From Nitrosomonas halophila (lineage in GTDB: Bacteria > Pseudomonadota > Gammaproteobacteria > Burkholderiales > Nitrosomonadaceae): a stretch of 64,000 nucleotides of DNA. The notes below the pieces were generated by a model that did no database searches, was not told the DNA's origin, and saw only the letters and a list, made by a program, of their open reading frames with translations. Shown one piece after another: positions 27,775 to 38,269 of the stretch. Positions within the stretch are counted from its first letter, which is position 1. The number at the start of each line of letters is the position of its first letter. The stretch is from contig NZ_FNOY01000006.1 in assembly GCF_900107165.1 (NCBI RefSeq), forward strand, positions 1 to 64,000. Direction: 5' to 3'. The position numbers and the translations under genes were made by a program.

Positions 27775-28301
27775 TATTCTCGCTCCCGCGTCTGCAGCAT
27801 GAGCACGCTCATACGCTCAGTCCAGTCATGGTCACCGTTGCGCACGATTTCCCTCAAAGTAATCTCCGCTTCGGTAATTTTCGCAATCAAGCCAAAATTT
27901 TCTCCCAGATAATTGCCTCTTTTGACTCGATAAATGCTGTTATCCGGCGTCTTGATCAAACCAAAGACATGCCTGCCACGCTGCAGCGAGCCCACCATGG
28001 TCAAATTCTCCAGCGGATAGCTCTCCAGTGCCTCCTTGGGGCGCGCCGGATCAGGTTGACGTTCATTCCGGACAGTTTTGTCCTGTCGGCCTGCACGATT
28101 GCTGAATGGATCCTGCAGTTCAAATGGCTGATAAACGAAACCCTTGAGCGGCTGGATTACCGGCAAGGCATCTATTTTCCCGTGCAAATTCCCTCCCGAG
28201 TTTTCGATAAAAGCCTCCAGGTCATCATAACCTTGCTCGCCACAGCCACTGCTCAGCAGAATGCTCACTAGAAGCACGCATGGATGGAGCCGCCCACTCA
28301 A
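27774..28301 (-). CDS. pilP: type IV pilus lipoprotein PilP
   Basis: A 175-residue protein with a lipobox (LLSSGC) after a short signal peptide and the PilP beta-domain (NLTMVGSLQRGRHVFGLI, VKRGNYLGENFG). It links the inner-membrane PilNO complex with PilQ. It overlaps pilO by 4 nt. Confidence 0.9.
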   Translation of the reverse strand: MSGRLHPCVLLVSILLSSGCGEQGYDDLEAFIENSGGNLHGKIDALPVIQPLKGFVYQPFELQDPFSNRAGRQDKTVRNERQPDPARPKEALESYPLENLTMVGSLQRGRHVFGLIKTPDNSIYRVKRGNYLGENFGLIAKITEAEITLREIVRNGDHDWTERMSVLMLQTRERE

Positions 28302-28909
28302 GGATTTGCCTCATTCAGTTCAGCGCTTGCCTCATCGAGATAGCGATAGGTCTTTGCAACCGCATGCAGCACCAGTTGATGGTTATGGCCTGGAATGATT
28401 TCTATATCATGCAGCGTCACGATGCGTGGCAGCAAGGCCAGATCGCTGGCAAAGGCACCAATATCGTGATAACTGCCGGTTGCCCTGAATGTAACCGGCA
28501 ACTCGGCATAAAAGTCCTGGATGATTTCGCGCGCTGCTGGTTTGAACAACTCGAACTGTAACCCGCGCCCCAATCCAGCACGATTGATATCCACCAGCAA
28601 GGCATCCAACTCAGATTTATCGGACAGTTGTGTTAACAGAGTGCGTAGCGTTTGCTCTACATCTGCCAGTTGCAAACGCAAGACATCGAGATTCATCGCA
28701 CTACGCTTCCTGAGCACATAAGTGTTCTTGAGTTCGGCCTCTCGCGTCCGCGCCTGATCCAGGGCTGCCCATTGTGCTGTCCAGTCCAGAAAATACCCCG
28801 CCAGGATAATGCTCCCCACCAACCCTGCCAGTGCGCAGACCTTGACCGCTTTCGGCCAATTGCCTGGTTCACTGAAACGCACATGGACAATCTCATCCAG
28901 CAAGCTCAT
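28298..28909 (-). CDS. pilO: type IV pilus inner-membrane protein PilO
   Basis: A 203-residue bitopic protein with one N-terminal membrane helix (~24-45), a coiled coil and a ferredoxin-like C-terminal domain (YAELPVTFRATGSYHDIGAF). It forms heterodimers with PilN. Overlaps both neighbours by 4 nt. Confidence 0.9.
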   Translation of the reverse strand: MSLLDEIVHVRFSEPGNWPKAVKVCALAGLVGSIILAGYFLDWTAQWAALDQARTREAELKNTYVLRKRSAMNLDVLRLQLADVEQTLRTLLTQLSDKSELDALLVDINRAGLGRGLQFELFKPAAREIIQDFYAELPVTFRATGSYHDIGAFASDLALLPRIVTLHDIEIIPGHNHQLVLHAVAKTYRYLDEASAELNEANP

Positions 28910-29511
28910 AACTGATCCCTCCCCGATTCAGCATACCTATCGATCGCATCTTGTTGCGCAGCACGGTCCGGTCGCTCGACGAGCCTGACACTCAAGTCAA
29001 ATTCATTGAGTCGCGCGCCATTCACGGTAACCGCTCTGATTTCGATCAGCAGCGGCGACTCAAACCAGGGAGAGGCCTCCAGACTGCGCATCAAGCGTGA
29101 CACCCAGACATGAGATTGGGCATAGCCGCCAAGATGAAGCTGCTGCTTGCTTTGCCTGAGACTTTTCAGATAAACGCCTTCCGGCATTTGCCGTGCAATT
29201 TGATCCAGTAGCTGTACCACTAGAACACGATTCGCCTGCAGGCTCTCGACCACACGCCTACGCGCCAGCAGCGCCTGGGTTTTTTCCCTGATCGCCTGAA
29301 TTTCAGTCAGCTGCCGTTCAAGCTTGACCAGCTCAGCCTGCAGAAACCGATTGCGCTTGTCCTGATACGCGAGGCCAGACGCCAGGACGGCATGCACACC
29401 CCACACCACCAACACACCCAGCAACGATAGCAAGCCGGCCATCCAGGCGAATTGCCGCCGGCGTAATTGGCGTTCAGTTTCACGATAGGGAAGCAAATTG
29501 ATATGGATCAT
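28906..29511 (-). CDS. pilN: type IV pilus inner-membrane protein PilN
   Basis: A 201-residue bitopic protein. The N-terminal MIHINLLPYRE motif binds PilM in the cytoplasm; a membrane helix (~24-46) and coiled coil follow, then a periplasmic ferredoxin-like domain (PEGVYLKSLRQS). An unusual gap of about 90 bases separates it from pilM. Confidence 0.9.
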   Translation of the reverse strand: MIHINLLPYRETERQLRRRQFAWMAGLLSLLGVLVVWGVHAVLASGLAYQDKRNRFLQAELVKLERQLTEIQAIREKTQALLARRRVVESLQANRVLVVQLLDQIARQMPEGVYLKSLRQSKQQLHLGGYAQSHVWVSRLMRSLEASPWFESPLLIEIRAVTVNGARLNEFDLSVRLVERPDRAAQQDAIDRYAESGRDQL

Positions 29512-29602
29512 GCCGGTCGCCTCAATCGATCACACGCTGTTCATTCTTGCCATGGTTACGCCATGCATCATCGGCCGCCTCCACCCGTTAGGCATTTCTA
29601 CA

Positions 29603-30724
29603 TCAGTGCATCACCGTACCACGCTTGGCCAATCCACTGGCAATCAGAAGTGCAGGGGCATCCATATTGAGTTGCCTGGGTACAATACGGCTAGACAACC
29701 CGATACCCGCAAATGGATTGACCAGTTGCGTAGTGATTTGCGTATGTTCGAACACAGTCTCCTTCAGGCCAGGGAGGCATGCGCAACCGCCGGATAGGAA
29801 AATATAATCCACCCGAGCAAATGAAGTGGATGTGAAAAAGAACTGTAGCGCGCGAGTGATTTCCTGCAGTAACTGCCCGCGAAAAGGCATCAAAACCTCA
29901 TTATGGTAGCTATCTGGCAATGTTCCGCTGCGCCTGGCCATCTCGGCTTCTGCCAGCGAGAGCCCAAAGCGGTTTTGGATGGCCTGGGTAAGCTGGGCAC
30001 CTCCAAAGAATTGATCGCGCATATACACCGACACATGATTGACAAGCACATTGACCCGGGTATTGTGGGCACCAATATCTACCAGAACAATCACTTTATC
30101 TTTACCCCCACCCGGCAATTGCCGCATGATCACTTCAGAAAACATGGCTTGGGCCGCAAACTGCTCGACATCCATCACGATCACTTTCAAACCCGCAATC
30201 ATTGCGGCCGCCACGCGATCTTCAACTTTGTCCCGGCGCGAAGCCACCAGCAACACTTCCATGTTTTCCGGCTGATGGAGCACAGGTCCCATGACTTGAA
30301 AATCAAAATTGACCTCATCCAGCGCAAACGGCATGTATTGACTGGCCTCGGCTTCGACCTGGAAGATTAAATCATCTTGCTGCAAATCTGCAGGCAAACA
30401 GATTTTCCTGGTGATCACAAGTGCTGCCGGCAGCGCCATCGCAATTTTTTTCTGACGTGTGTCCATCCGTTGCCAAGCACGCCGGATACTCTCTCCCACC
30501 GGGTCAAGCTGGTTGATATTGCCATCCTGGATAGCTGTCGCCGGGATCGGCTCGATCACATAGCGCTCCAGCCGGATCCCTTGAGCACGCCCACCCATTC
30601 GGGAAAACTCGACCATTTTGACTGAGGCAGTACCCACATCCACACCTATCAACCTGGATGCATTCCCCAGAAAACCCATACTGAAATCGATATTTTTCTT
30701 GAATATTGATTTATTCAACGCCAT
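29603..30724 (-). CDS. pilM: type IV pilus actin-like ATPase PilM
   Basis: A 373-residue actin-fold protein: LIGVDVGTASVKMVE (phosphate 1), VLVDIGAHNTRVNVL (phosphate 2) and IFLSGGCACLPGL (adenosine motif). It is cytoplasmic and docks to the PilN N-terminus. No clear ribosome site precedes ATG 30724; ATG 30679 is an alternative. First gene of the pil operon, divergent from mrcA. Confidence 0.9.
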   Translation of the reverse strand: MALNKSIFKKNIDFSMGFLGNASRLIGVDVGTASVKMVEFSRMGGRAQGIRLERYVIEPIPATAIQDGNINQLDPVGESIRRAWQRMDTRQKKIAMALPAALVITRKICLPADLQQDDLIFQVEAEASQYMPFALDEVNFDFQVMGPVLHQPENMEVLLVASRRDKVEDRVAAAMIAGLKVIVMDVEQFAAQAMFSEVIMRQLPGGGKDKVIVLVDIGAHNTRVNVLVNHVSVYMRDQFFGGAQLTQAIQNRFGLSLAEAEMARRSGTLPDSYHNEVLMPFRGQLLQEITRALQFFFTSTSFARVDYIFLSGGCACLPGLKETVFEHTQITTQLVNPFAGIGLSSRIVPRQLNMDAPALLIASGLAKRGTVMH

Positions 30725-30953
30725 ACTTATTGTTATATGTGGAATTGATTGCTCAAAAAATGCGCGGCTCTCGCGCTACCGCCCGTTCGACAATGCTCTG
30801 CTCCCGTTGATTTGCCCAATGACGTACATACCCGCAGTCGACGCCGATTCCTGGCAAATTTCGTAATGGGTTGATGCACATGCATTAACAACCGATAGAC
30901 CCTTTATAATTCCGTGTTAAATTATTTTTTTACCGACCCGAAACTAACTTCCA

Positions 30954-33257
30954 ATGCTATTCCGCTGGTTTTTTCGCATCTTCCTGGCCATGTTCGCCGT
31001 GGGCATGGTCAGTGCCATGCTGCTGGTCTTCGCCGCGCTGGTCATACTGCCGACCCTGCCTTCTCTTGACACGCTCACTGATTACCGTCCCAAAATACCT
31101 TTACGGATATATAGCGCCGAAGGTTTACTAATTGGTGAATTCGGTGAGGAGCGCCGCGATTTTGTCAAGTTTGCTGAAGTGCCCGTTTCGCTCCGGCAGG
31201 CCATCCTGGCAGCCGAGGATGATCGTTTCTACCAACATCATGGCGTGGATTACATTGGTGTCTTACGCGCGATCTATTCCAATTTCACAGCCGGTGGCGC
31301 ACTCCAGGGTGCCAGTACCATTACCATGCAAGTCGCGCGTAATTTTTTTCTGACCAAGGAAAAAACACTGACCAGAAAATTCAGTGAAGCATTACTGGCT
31401 TTTAAAATTGAGCATAGCCTGGGCAAAGATCGTATCCTCGAGCTCTACATCAATCAGATTTACCTTGGGCAACGGAGCTACGGATTCTCGGCAGCAGCCC
31501 GGACTTATTTCAACAAGCCGCTCGGTGACATCACGCTGGCCGAGGCCGCCATGCTGGCTGGGCTTCCCAAGGCGCCCTCCCGTTTCAACCCCGTTGTCAA
31601 TCTGGAACGCGCAAAAACACGACAGCAGTATGTGTTGCGAAGAATGCATGAACTCGAATACATTTCAGAAAAGGAACTGGCGCGCGCCAGGAAACAACCC
31701 ATCGCCATCCATCGGCCGGTCCGGGTATTTGCGATGCCGGCTAGCTACGTGGCTGAAATGGCACGCCAGGTCGTCTACCAGCGTTATCGCGAAGAAGCGT
31801 ATACGCGCGGCTTCAAGGTCTACACAACCCTGAGAAAAACCGACCAGGACGCGGCCTACCGGGCGCTGCGCAAAGGGGTGATGACCTATGACGAACGCTA
31901 TGGCTACCGGGGAGCAGAAGCATTTCTCGGGCTACCCAAGCAACGCGCAGATCTGAAAAACACCCTGCAAGGCATCCGCGACAGTGACGATATTCTGGCT
32001 GCATTGGTGTTATCCGTCAGCGCTGACTCGATTGAAGTCTATCTCAAAAGCGGCGAAACGATTCGGATCTCGGGCAACGGGCTGAAACCGGGCCGAAAAT
32101 TCATGACCAATGATGCTAAACTGGGCGATCAACGCATCCGGCCGGGTGCGTTGATCCGCATAACCCGAGACGGAAAAAATAGCTGGCAAATTACACAACT
32201 ACCACAGATCGAAGCCGCGCTGGTTGCAATCGACCCGGCCGATGGCGCCATCCGCGCATTGGTCGGCGGCTTTGATTTCAATCTTAATAAATTCAATCAC
32301 GTCACGCAGGCCTGGCGTCAGCCGGGATCGAGCTTCAAGCCATTCATTTACTCCGCCTCGCTTGAAAAGGGCTTCACACCAGCCACTATCATCAATGATG
32401 CGCCGCTTTTTCTGGGCCCCGAACAAACCGGAAGCAAACCCTGGGAACCGAAAAATTTTGATGGCAAATTTAGCGGTCCGATCAGGATGCGCACAGCCCT
32501 GACCCATTCGAAAAACCTGGCCTCCATCCGCATTCTGCAGGCCATTGGCCCTGTTTACGCTCAGGACTATATTCAGCGCTTTGGCTTCGATGGCAAACAG
32601 CATGCCCCGGTTCTCCCCATGGTGCTTGGTGCGGGCTCGGTGACACCGATGCAAATGGCTGCCGGTTATGCCGTCTTTGCCAATGGCGGTTATCGCATCC
32701 ATCCCTATTTCATTCAAAGAGTCGAGGATGATACCGGCAAGGTACTCGAGCGAGTCCGGTTTGCCACTGCGGCCAAGAACGCCAAGCAAGTCATTGATCC
32801 ACGCAATGCCTTTCTCATGACCAGCATGATGCAAGATGTCATTCAGAGAGGAACCGCTACCCGGGCAAAAGCGCTCGGCCGCAATGATATCGCTGGCAAA
32901 ACCGGCACGACCAGCAACTATATCGATGCCTGGTTCTGCGGGTATCAGAAAAATCTGGTGGCAGTGACTTGGATGGGCTTTGACGAGCCCAAATCGATGG
33001 GGCGCAACGAAACCGGGGGACGGACAGCACTGCCCATCTGGATTGACTACATGGCCAGCGCACTCAAATCCGCACCTGTCGCCAATCCTTCTCCACCCAG
33101 GGGGATCGTGGTTGCAAAAATCAATCCGGAAACGGGCTTAAGGGATCAATATGGAACGCTCAATGAATATTTTTTCCAAGAACAGCTTCCTCCTGAAACG
33201 GATTATCTGTATAGAGATTTCGGCATCACTGATCAGCTCGAAAACCAGCTGTTCTGA
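30954..33257 (+). CDS. mrcA: penicillin-binding protein 1A
   Basis: A 767-residue bifunctional peptidoglycan synthase. It has an N-terminal membrane anchor (~8-32), a glycosyltransferase domain with catalytic Glu in EDDRFYQHHG and GASTITMQVARN, an OB-like insert, and a transpeptidase domain with SSFK (Ser nucleophile), SKN and KTGTT. It is divergent from pilMNOPQ, the usual order in many proteobacteria. A TATAAT at about 30905 upstream is a possible -10 without a clear -35. Confidence 0.92.
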   Translation: MLFRWFFRIFLAMFAVGMVSAMLLVFAALVILPTLPSLDTLTDYRPKIPLRIYSAEGLLIGEFGEERRDFVKFAEVPVSLRQAILAAEDDRFYQHHGVDYIGVLRAIYSNFTAGGALQGASTITMQVARNFFLTKEKTLTRKFSEALLAFKIEHSLGKDRILELYINQIYLGQRSYGFSAAARTYFNKPLGDITLAEAAMLAGLPKAPSRFNPVVNLERAKTRQQYVLRRMHELEYISEKELARARKQPIAIHRPVRVFAMPASYVAEMARQVVYQRYREEAYTRGFKVYTTLRKTDQDAAYRALRKGVMTYDERYGYRGAEAFLGLPKQRADLKNTLQGIRDSDDILAALVLSVSADSIEVYLKSGETIRISGNGLKPGRKFMTNDAKLGDQRIRPGALIRITRDGKNSWQITQLPQIEAALVAIDPADGAIRALVGGFDFNLNKFNHVTQAWRQPGSSFKPFIYSASLEKGFTPATIINDAPLFLGPEQTGSKPWEPKNFDGKFSGPIRMRTALTHSKNLASIRILQAIGPVYAQDYIQRFGFDGKQHAPVLPMVLGAGSVTPMQMAAGYAVFANGGYRIHPYFIQRVEDDTGKVLERVRFATAAKNAKQVIDPRNAFLMTSMMQDVIQRGTATRAKALGRNDIAGKTGTTSNYIDAWFCGYQKNLVAVTWMGFDEPKSMGRNETGGRTALPIWIDYMASALKSAPVANPSPPRGIVVAKINPETGLRDQYGTLNEYFFQEQLPPETDYLYRDFGITDQLENQLF

Positions 33258-33383
33258 GCATCCATAAAGCTCCCGCACTGACACGGGGGGGCGGGGCAGC
33301 TGGCCACCGCCCATCAGACCGGGATCGAACCTGCAGTGTTCATGTCTGAAATTCCCGGTCAGGGTATATGATCTTGCCCGCGC

Positions 33384-34421
<1,038 letters not shown>

Positions 34422-34684
34422 TTATTCATTCCGTTACCCGGCTACCCAATCTGAGAAAACGCCGAGCAATCGGTCATTTCTGTTCATCACAAGACGTACG
34501 AAGCCACGACACCCAGAGGAATATGCTGATATTGCAATATTCCAGGAGGGCTTCGCCAAACGCGCCATGACGCATTTTGACTGTTGCAGAGCTTGCCTAA
34601 CCTGCCAAGGCACAAGCTATCGCGGCGCCAAATGCGGGCCAGCTGCTTAGTGACAAAAAAATAATAAAAAAATTTAATCGATTG

Positions 34685-34713
34685 TTGAACTAAATTAAAT
34701 TCAGCTCATCTTA
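34685..34713 (+). promoter_or_regulatory. promoter of tandem sRNA unit 1
   Basis: TTGAAC (34685-34690), a 17-bp spacer and ATCTTA (34708-34713). The same hexamers and exact spacing recur before units 2 and 3, although the spacers differ, which argues for a conserved promoter. Confidence 0.55.
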
Positions 34714-34719
34714 AGAACA

Positions 34720-34819
34720 GGTAGCCGAGATGGTTGCCTCTCGCCTTCCCTCCCTGGGCGAGGCCTTACAAACAAGGCGATTCCCCCCGGTTTAATCCCC
34801 TTTAACCGGGGTTTTTTTT
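34720..34819 (+). ncRNA. putative small RNA, tandem unit 1, with anti-Shine-Dalgarno loop
   Basis: A predicted ~100-nt transcript. Stem CTCGCC (34740-34745)/GGCGAG (34757-34762) shows the loop TTCCCTCCCTG, whose CCUCCCU is complementary to Shine-Dalgarno sequences. A terminator hairpin ends it. No reading frame of note is contained. Tandem sRNAs with CCUCC-type loops are known in alphaproteobacteria (CcsR/cuckoo RNAs); homology to these is not claimed. Confidence 0.65.
34785..34819 (+). terminator. intrinsic terminator of sRNA unit 1
   Basis: CCCCGGTT (34785-34792) pairs with AACCGGGG (34804-34811), followed by eight T. Confidence 0.85.
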
Positions 34820-34953
34820 GCCTGATCGCCCGATCCAACCGAATCCCGGCACTCGCTCCCCCCGAAAACTTTTCCGTCATAAACGAATAGCATTCCTCGG
34901 CCTTTGAGCATATTTGAGAATTGAATCTGGCCATTCAATTGTCGGACAAATTT

Positions 34954-34982
34954 CTGAACTAATTCTGATTTATAGCATCTTA
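34954..34982 (+). promoter_or_regulatory. promoter of tandem sRNA unit 2
   Basis: CTGAAC (34954-34959), 17-bp spacer, ATCTTA (34977-34982). The first base differs from units 1 and 3. Confidence 0.5.
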
Positions 34983-34988
34983 TTGATA

Positions 34989-35090
34989 GGTGGTTGATAT
35001 TGACCCCTCTCGCCTTCCCTCCCTGAGGCGAGGCCTTATACAAGCAAGGCAATTCCCCCGGTTTACTCCCCTTTAACCGGGGGCTTTCTT
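34989..35090 (+). ncRNA. putative small RNA, tandem unit 2
   Basis: Stem CTCGCC (35009-35014)/GGCGAG (35027-35032) with loop TTCCCTCCCTGA. It has the same architecture as unit 1: own promoter, C/U-rich loop, ~40-nt single-stranded link, terminator. The loop is fully conserved while flanking bases diverge. Confidence 0.65.
35055..35090 (+). terminator. intrinsic terminator of sRNA unit 2
   Basis: CCCCCGGTT (35055-35063) pairs with AACCGGGGG (35075-35083), then CTTTCTT; the T-run is weaker than in unit 1. Confidence 0.75.
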
Positions 35091-35217
35091 ATCGCTCCCA
35101 TTCTTTTAACACCGCCCATCTCTGACATGCTTCCGTTCAGCCGAGGCTGTTGCAACAGGACAGCATCCTGCGCGACAGGACGTCATGCTGATGCAAATAA
35201 AAACTGCATAATAAATA

Positions 35218-35246
35218 TTGAACTAAACTGAATGCGCTGAATCTTA
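35218..35246 (+). promoter_or_regulatory. promoter of tandem sRNA unit 3
   Basis: TTGAAC (35218-35223), 17-bp spacer, ATCTTA (35241-35246). Confidence 0.55.
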
Positions 35247-35252
35247 AAGGCA

Positions 35253-35354
35253 AGTGGTTGGTAACAACTGCTTCTCGCTTCCCCTCCCTGAAGCGAGGTG
35301 TTGTAAACATGACGATTACCCCGGTTTAATCCCCTTTGGCCGGGGTTCTTTTTT
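35253..35354 (+). ncRNA. putative small RNA, tandem unit 3, with compensatory stem changes
   Basis: Stem CTCGCTT (35274-35280)/AAGCGAG (35291-35297) with loop CCCCTCCCTG. Relative to units 1 and 2 both sides of the stem change together (CC/GG to TT/AA), so pairing is kept; this is covariation evidence for a functional RNA hairpin. It ends just before the 3' end of convergent engB (35371). Confidence 0.65.
35319..35354 (+). terminator. intrinsic terminator of sRNA unit 3
   Basis: CCCCGG (35319-35324) pairs with CCGGGG (35340-35345), extended by T-G wobble pairs, followed by TTCTTTTTT. Confidence 0.8.
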
Positions 35355-35370
35355 GCCCGTCCGACTCTTC

Positions 35371-35991
35371 CTACTCTCCTGGCTGGGCGGCGCCCGCTTC
35401 GAACCAATTCTGCAATATTTGAATGGCATCCTCCACGCCTTCGGCTGTCAGACTGGAAAAAGTCTGTACGGTACAATGCGGGTAGTCACTGGCAAGCAAA
35501 CGGCGCACGCTGTTCAATGCCGCCATGGCTTTGCTTCGGCTCAATTTATCCGCCTTGGTCAGCAAAATATGGACCGGCTTTTGTGTCTGTGCAAACCATG
35601 TCAGCATTTGCCGATCGAGCTCTGTCAAGGGATGACGGATATCCATAATCAGCACCATGCCATAGAGTTGTGTGCGCGTCTGCAAATAAGTACTCAGCAA
35701 ATGTGCCCAATGCTGACGAATCGCCAGCGGTACCTTGGCATAGCCATATCCCGGCAGATCCACCATGTAGCGCCCATCCCCGAGCTGGAAGTAATTGATA
35801 TGCTGGGTTCGACCCGGTGTTTTGCTGACGAAAGCAAATCTGCTCCGGCCTACCAAGGTATTGATGGCACTTGACTTGCCGGCATTCGAACGCCCGGCAA
35901 AAGCGATCTCCACGCCAGTGGCATCGGGCAAATCTCTTAAATGATTGACTGTCGTATAGAATTCAGCGTTTTTGAAAAGTGGATGTGGCAT
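35371..35991 (-). CDS. engB: ribosome-biogenesis GTPase EngB/YsxC
   Basis: A 206-residue GTPase: G1 [11 protein letters not shown]3 [11 protein letters not shown]4 TKADKL. The family assists late assembly of the large ribosomal subunit and is usually essential. Full length, monocistronic, with sRNA unit 3 convergent at its 3' end. Confidence 0.93.
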   Translation of the reverse strand: MPHPLFKNAEFYTTVNHLRDLPDATGVEIAFAGRSNAGKSSAINTLVGRSRFAFVSKTPGRTQHINYFQLGDGRYMVDLPGYGYAKVPLAIRQHWAHLLSTYLQTRTQLYGMVLIMDIRHPLTELDRQMLTWFAQTQKPVHILLTKADKLSRSKAMAALNSVRRLLASDYPHCTVQTFSSLTAEGVEDAIQILQNWFEAGAAQPGE

Positions 35992-36093
35992 AAGTCTGGA
36001 TTCTCTATTGACTGTTATCTATCCTGTGCATGCACATGAAACTCAGCGCTTGGCAGCAATGCCGGCAACGCATGCGCTTACTGGTCGGAGCGA

Positions 36094-36927
36094 TCACCCT
36101 GGTTCCCGGGCCATCACCACCAACCCTTCCAGCACCAGATTATCGACCACCTGGTGAGGCGCCTGGAGATGGGCACTCAGCAACGCTGCGTCTCCGCCGC
36201 TCAAGAGAATGGTTAAATTACCTTTATTTGAATGCGCCGCCAGAAGGTCGCACATGCGTTCCAACGCGCCGACCAATGCCTGGATTGCTCCACTATACAA
36301 GGCGTCGCCCGTATTGCGGGGAAACTTCTGAAAGCTGTCGGATGTGCTAACCGATAGCGCCCCAGTTTGATTCGGCAACACCTGCCGCATCAAATGAAAG
36401 CCCGGCACAATAATGCCCCCCAAGAACTCTCCCGTATCAGTCAGCGCATCGACCGTCATGGCCGTACCCGCGTTGACAACCAGACACCCTTGCCGCAGGC
36501 TGTGCCATGCGGCGATCAATGATGCCCAGCGATCACACCCCAGCTGGCCGGGATTGGTGTAACGATTCTGCACGCCACACTGGCGGGCTTTCGCCTTTAT
36601 CCACACTGACGGCGCAGACCACCGCGCCAACAGCAATTCCAGCTCTCTGGCAGCCAGAGAACCTGCAACATTTGAAACGACAATCAAGCTTGGCGCAGGC
36701 AGTTCCGACCAGGCCTGGGCCAACTGCATGCGCTCGCGCTGCGGCACCATACCGCGCGCCACCCATCGATCGCCAGCATATACCCCCCACTTGATGGCGG
36801 TATTGCCGGAATCGATTGCCAATAAACAAGATGAATCGTTCAGCTCCGTCTCCTCGACCGGATGGACAGAAGGATGCTGCCCAGAACATCCCGAACCCAA
36901 TTCAGTGCGATAGCTTGGCGCGCCCAC
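36094..36927 (-). CDS. coaX: type III pantothenate kinase
   Basis: Up to 277 residues; catalyses the first step of coenzyme A synthesis. AIDSGNTAIKWG (phosphate motif), GCDRWASLIAAW, NAGTAMTVDAL and GGIIVPGFHLM are family motifs. Family similarity starts at about residue 29. The upstream ATG (36927) has no clear ribosome site, while AGGAGACGGAG precedes a CTG at 36843, so a CTG start is possible. It follows birA by 45 bases, a common pairing. Confidence 0.88.
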   Translation of the reverse strand: MGAPSYRTELGSGCSGQHPSVHPVEETELNDSSCLLAIDSGNTAIKWGVYAGDRWVARGMVPQRERMQLAQAWSELPAPSLIVVSNVAGSLAARELELLLARWSAPSVWIKAKARQCGVQNRYTNPGQLGCDRWASLIAAWHSLRQGCLVVNAGTAMTVDALTDTGEFLGGIIVPGFHLMRQVLPNQTGALSVSTSDSFQKFPRNTGDALYSGAIQALVGALERMCDLLAAHSNKGNLTILLSGGDAALLSAHLQAPHQVVDNLVLEGLVVMAREPG

Positions 36928-36972
36928 ACCCCAATTATATAACCGCCATACCCCACACAGCTATTTTGCAAT

Positions 36973-37962
36973 TCAGGCCACGCCACGCAGGCTCACTTCC
37001 CCGCTGTTCAAGTGCAGCATGCCGGCGGGGGTGTTGATCTGGAGCGCGCCACTCGGAGTCACGCCGCTTGCAATGCCATGCTTGACGGTACCATCCGGAA
37101 AATCAATCTGCACCAGCCTGTCCTGATAGGCATGATAACGCATCCATTCCTCTTGAAACGGCTGAAAGCCCTGCTGCTCGAAAACATCGAGCACTGCCTT
37201 CAGCTCTCTTAACAAAAGCGCCAACAGGTGATTTCGATCGGGCATATGGTCTGTGATACCAGCAATATCCGTCACAGCCTGATCGATGCGATCCCTGACG
37301 CCGCCAGATAGTTTCAGATTGAGACCGATGCCGATAATTACCGTACTCGGACTGAGCATATCCCCATGCAGCTCAATCAACACACCTGCCAGCTTGCGCG
37401 TGTCAAACAGCACATCATTCGGCCATTTGAGCGCGACACCCTGCACACCGATTCTGGTCAGCGCGCGGATAATCGCGAGCCCCACTGCCAGACTCAGTCC
37501 GGAAAGCGCATGCACCGTGCATTTCGATGGCCACAGCAGGGAAAAAGTCAAACTATCTCCCAAGCCGGATAACCACGACCGGCCACGACGGCCACGCCCG
37601 CCCGTCTGCAGCTCCGCCGCCACGACCTGCTTGCAGCGTTGATCGGGAAAATCATGCTCGACCGACCGTTGCAGTAACAACGAGTTAGTGGATTCAGCGA
37701 TCTCCAGAGTCTCTATCTGAAATTCATCCGCCATTTCATCAAGATGCTGCCGGATCTGATCGCTATCCAGCCACTGGAATGGATTCAGCCAGCGGTATCC
37801 CCGGCCGCGCACACGATGAATGACCAATCCATATTGTTCCAGATCGCGCAGCGCATTGGACACACTGGCTCGCGAGATACGCAATGCCTGCCCCAAGGCC
37901 GTACCCGAATGGTAATCGCCATCACTCAGGTTTCTTAAAACAGCAAATGCCGCTGGCTTCAT
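36973..37962 (-). CDS. birA: bifunctional biotin-protein ligase / biotin operon repressor
   Basis: A 329-residue protein. An N-terminal winged helix (ALRISRASVSNALRDLEQYG) precedes the ligase domain with the biotinyl-AMP loop GRGRRGRSW, KWPNDVLF and a C-terminal SH3-like domain (GTVKHGIASGVTPSGALQI). It attaches biotin to carboxylase and, having the DNA-binding domain, may repress biotin genes such as the operon at 18634-23129. Confidence 0.92.
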   Translation of the reverse strand: MKPAAFAVLRNLSDGDYHSGTALGQALRISRASVSNALRDLEQYGLVIHRVRGRGYRWLNPFQWLDSDQIRQHLDEMADEFQIETLEIAESTNSLLLQRSVEHDFPDQRCKQVVAAELQTGGRGRRGRSWLSGLGDSLTFSLLWPSKCTVHALSGLSLAVGLAIIRALTRIGVQGVALKWPNDVLFDTRKLAGVLIELHGDMLSPSTVIIGIGLNLKLSGGVRDRIDQAVTDIAGITDHMPDRNHLLALLLRELKAVLDVFEQQGFQPFQEEWMRYHAYQDRLVQIDFPDGTVKHGIASGVTPSGALQINTPAGMLHLNSGEVSLRGVA

Positions 37963-37998
37963 GGACGGTTTAGTTTGAATTACCGACAGGTGTGTTCT

Positions 37999-38165
37999 CT
38001 AGGAGGCTGTCCGAGAATAGCGATCGTAGCGAGGGCGAAGCTGGCTGAGCGGGATTTTTCGATCATTTGAGGCGAATAGTTATTCTATTCAACGAAAAGG
38101 ATCGAAAAATCCAGCCTGGCAGGTTCGTCCGCAGTAGATCAGTCTATTCTCGGACAGCCTCCTAG
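37999..38165 (+). repeat. MITE copy C (159-bp core, perfect CTAG flanks)
   Basis: Core 38003-38161, with CTAG at 37999-38002 and 38162-38165. The 18-bp terminal inverted repeats are perfect, and the whole core can fold back through a central GAATAG/CTATTC stem. It lies between the birA start and the smbP terminator. Confidence 0.9.
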
Positions 38166-38183
38166 TATTGCTTGTCTCACGCA

Positions 38184-38206
38184 TAAAAAAAGCGGAAGAT
38201 TCCGCT
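38184..38206 (-). terminator. intrinsic terminator downstream of smbP
   Basis: On the minus strand AGCGGA/TCCGCT (38206-38201 and 38196-38191) with a 4-nt loop is followed by a run of seven T. A second GC-rich hairpin (38229-38256) without a T-run lies between it and the smbP stop. Confidence 0.75.
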
Positions 38207-38269
38207 CATTTCATCTCTTTTCCCGCAAGACGCCCCCGGTTATAACCGGGGACGTCTTTATATCTGCGT

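Noticed and set aside
33300-33345. Sequence resembling a tRNA T-arm (GGGATCGAACC)
   Set aside because: No acceptor stem, anticodon arm or matching partner found around it.
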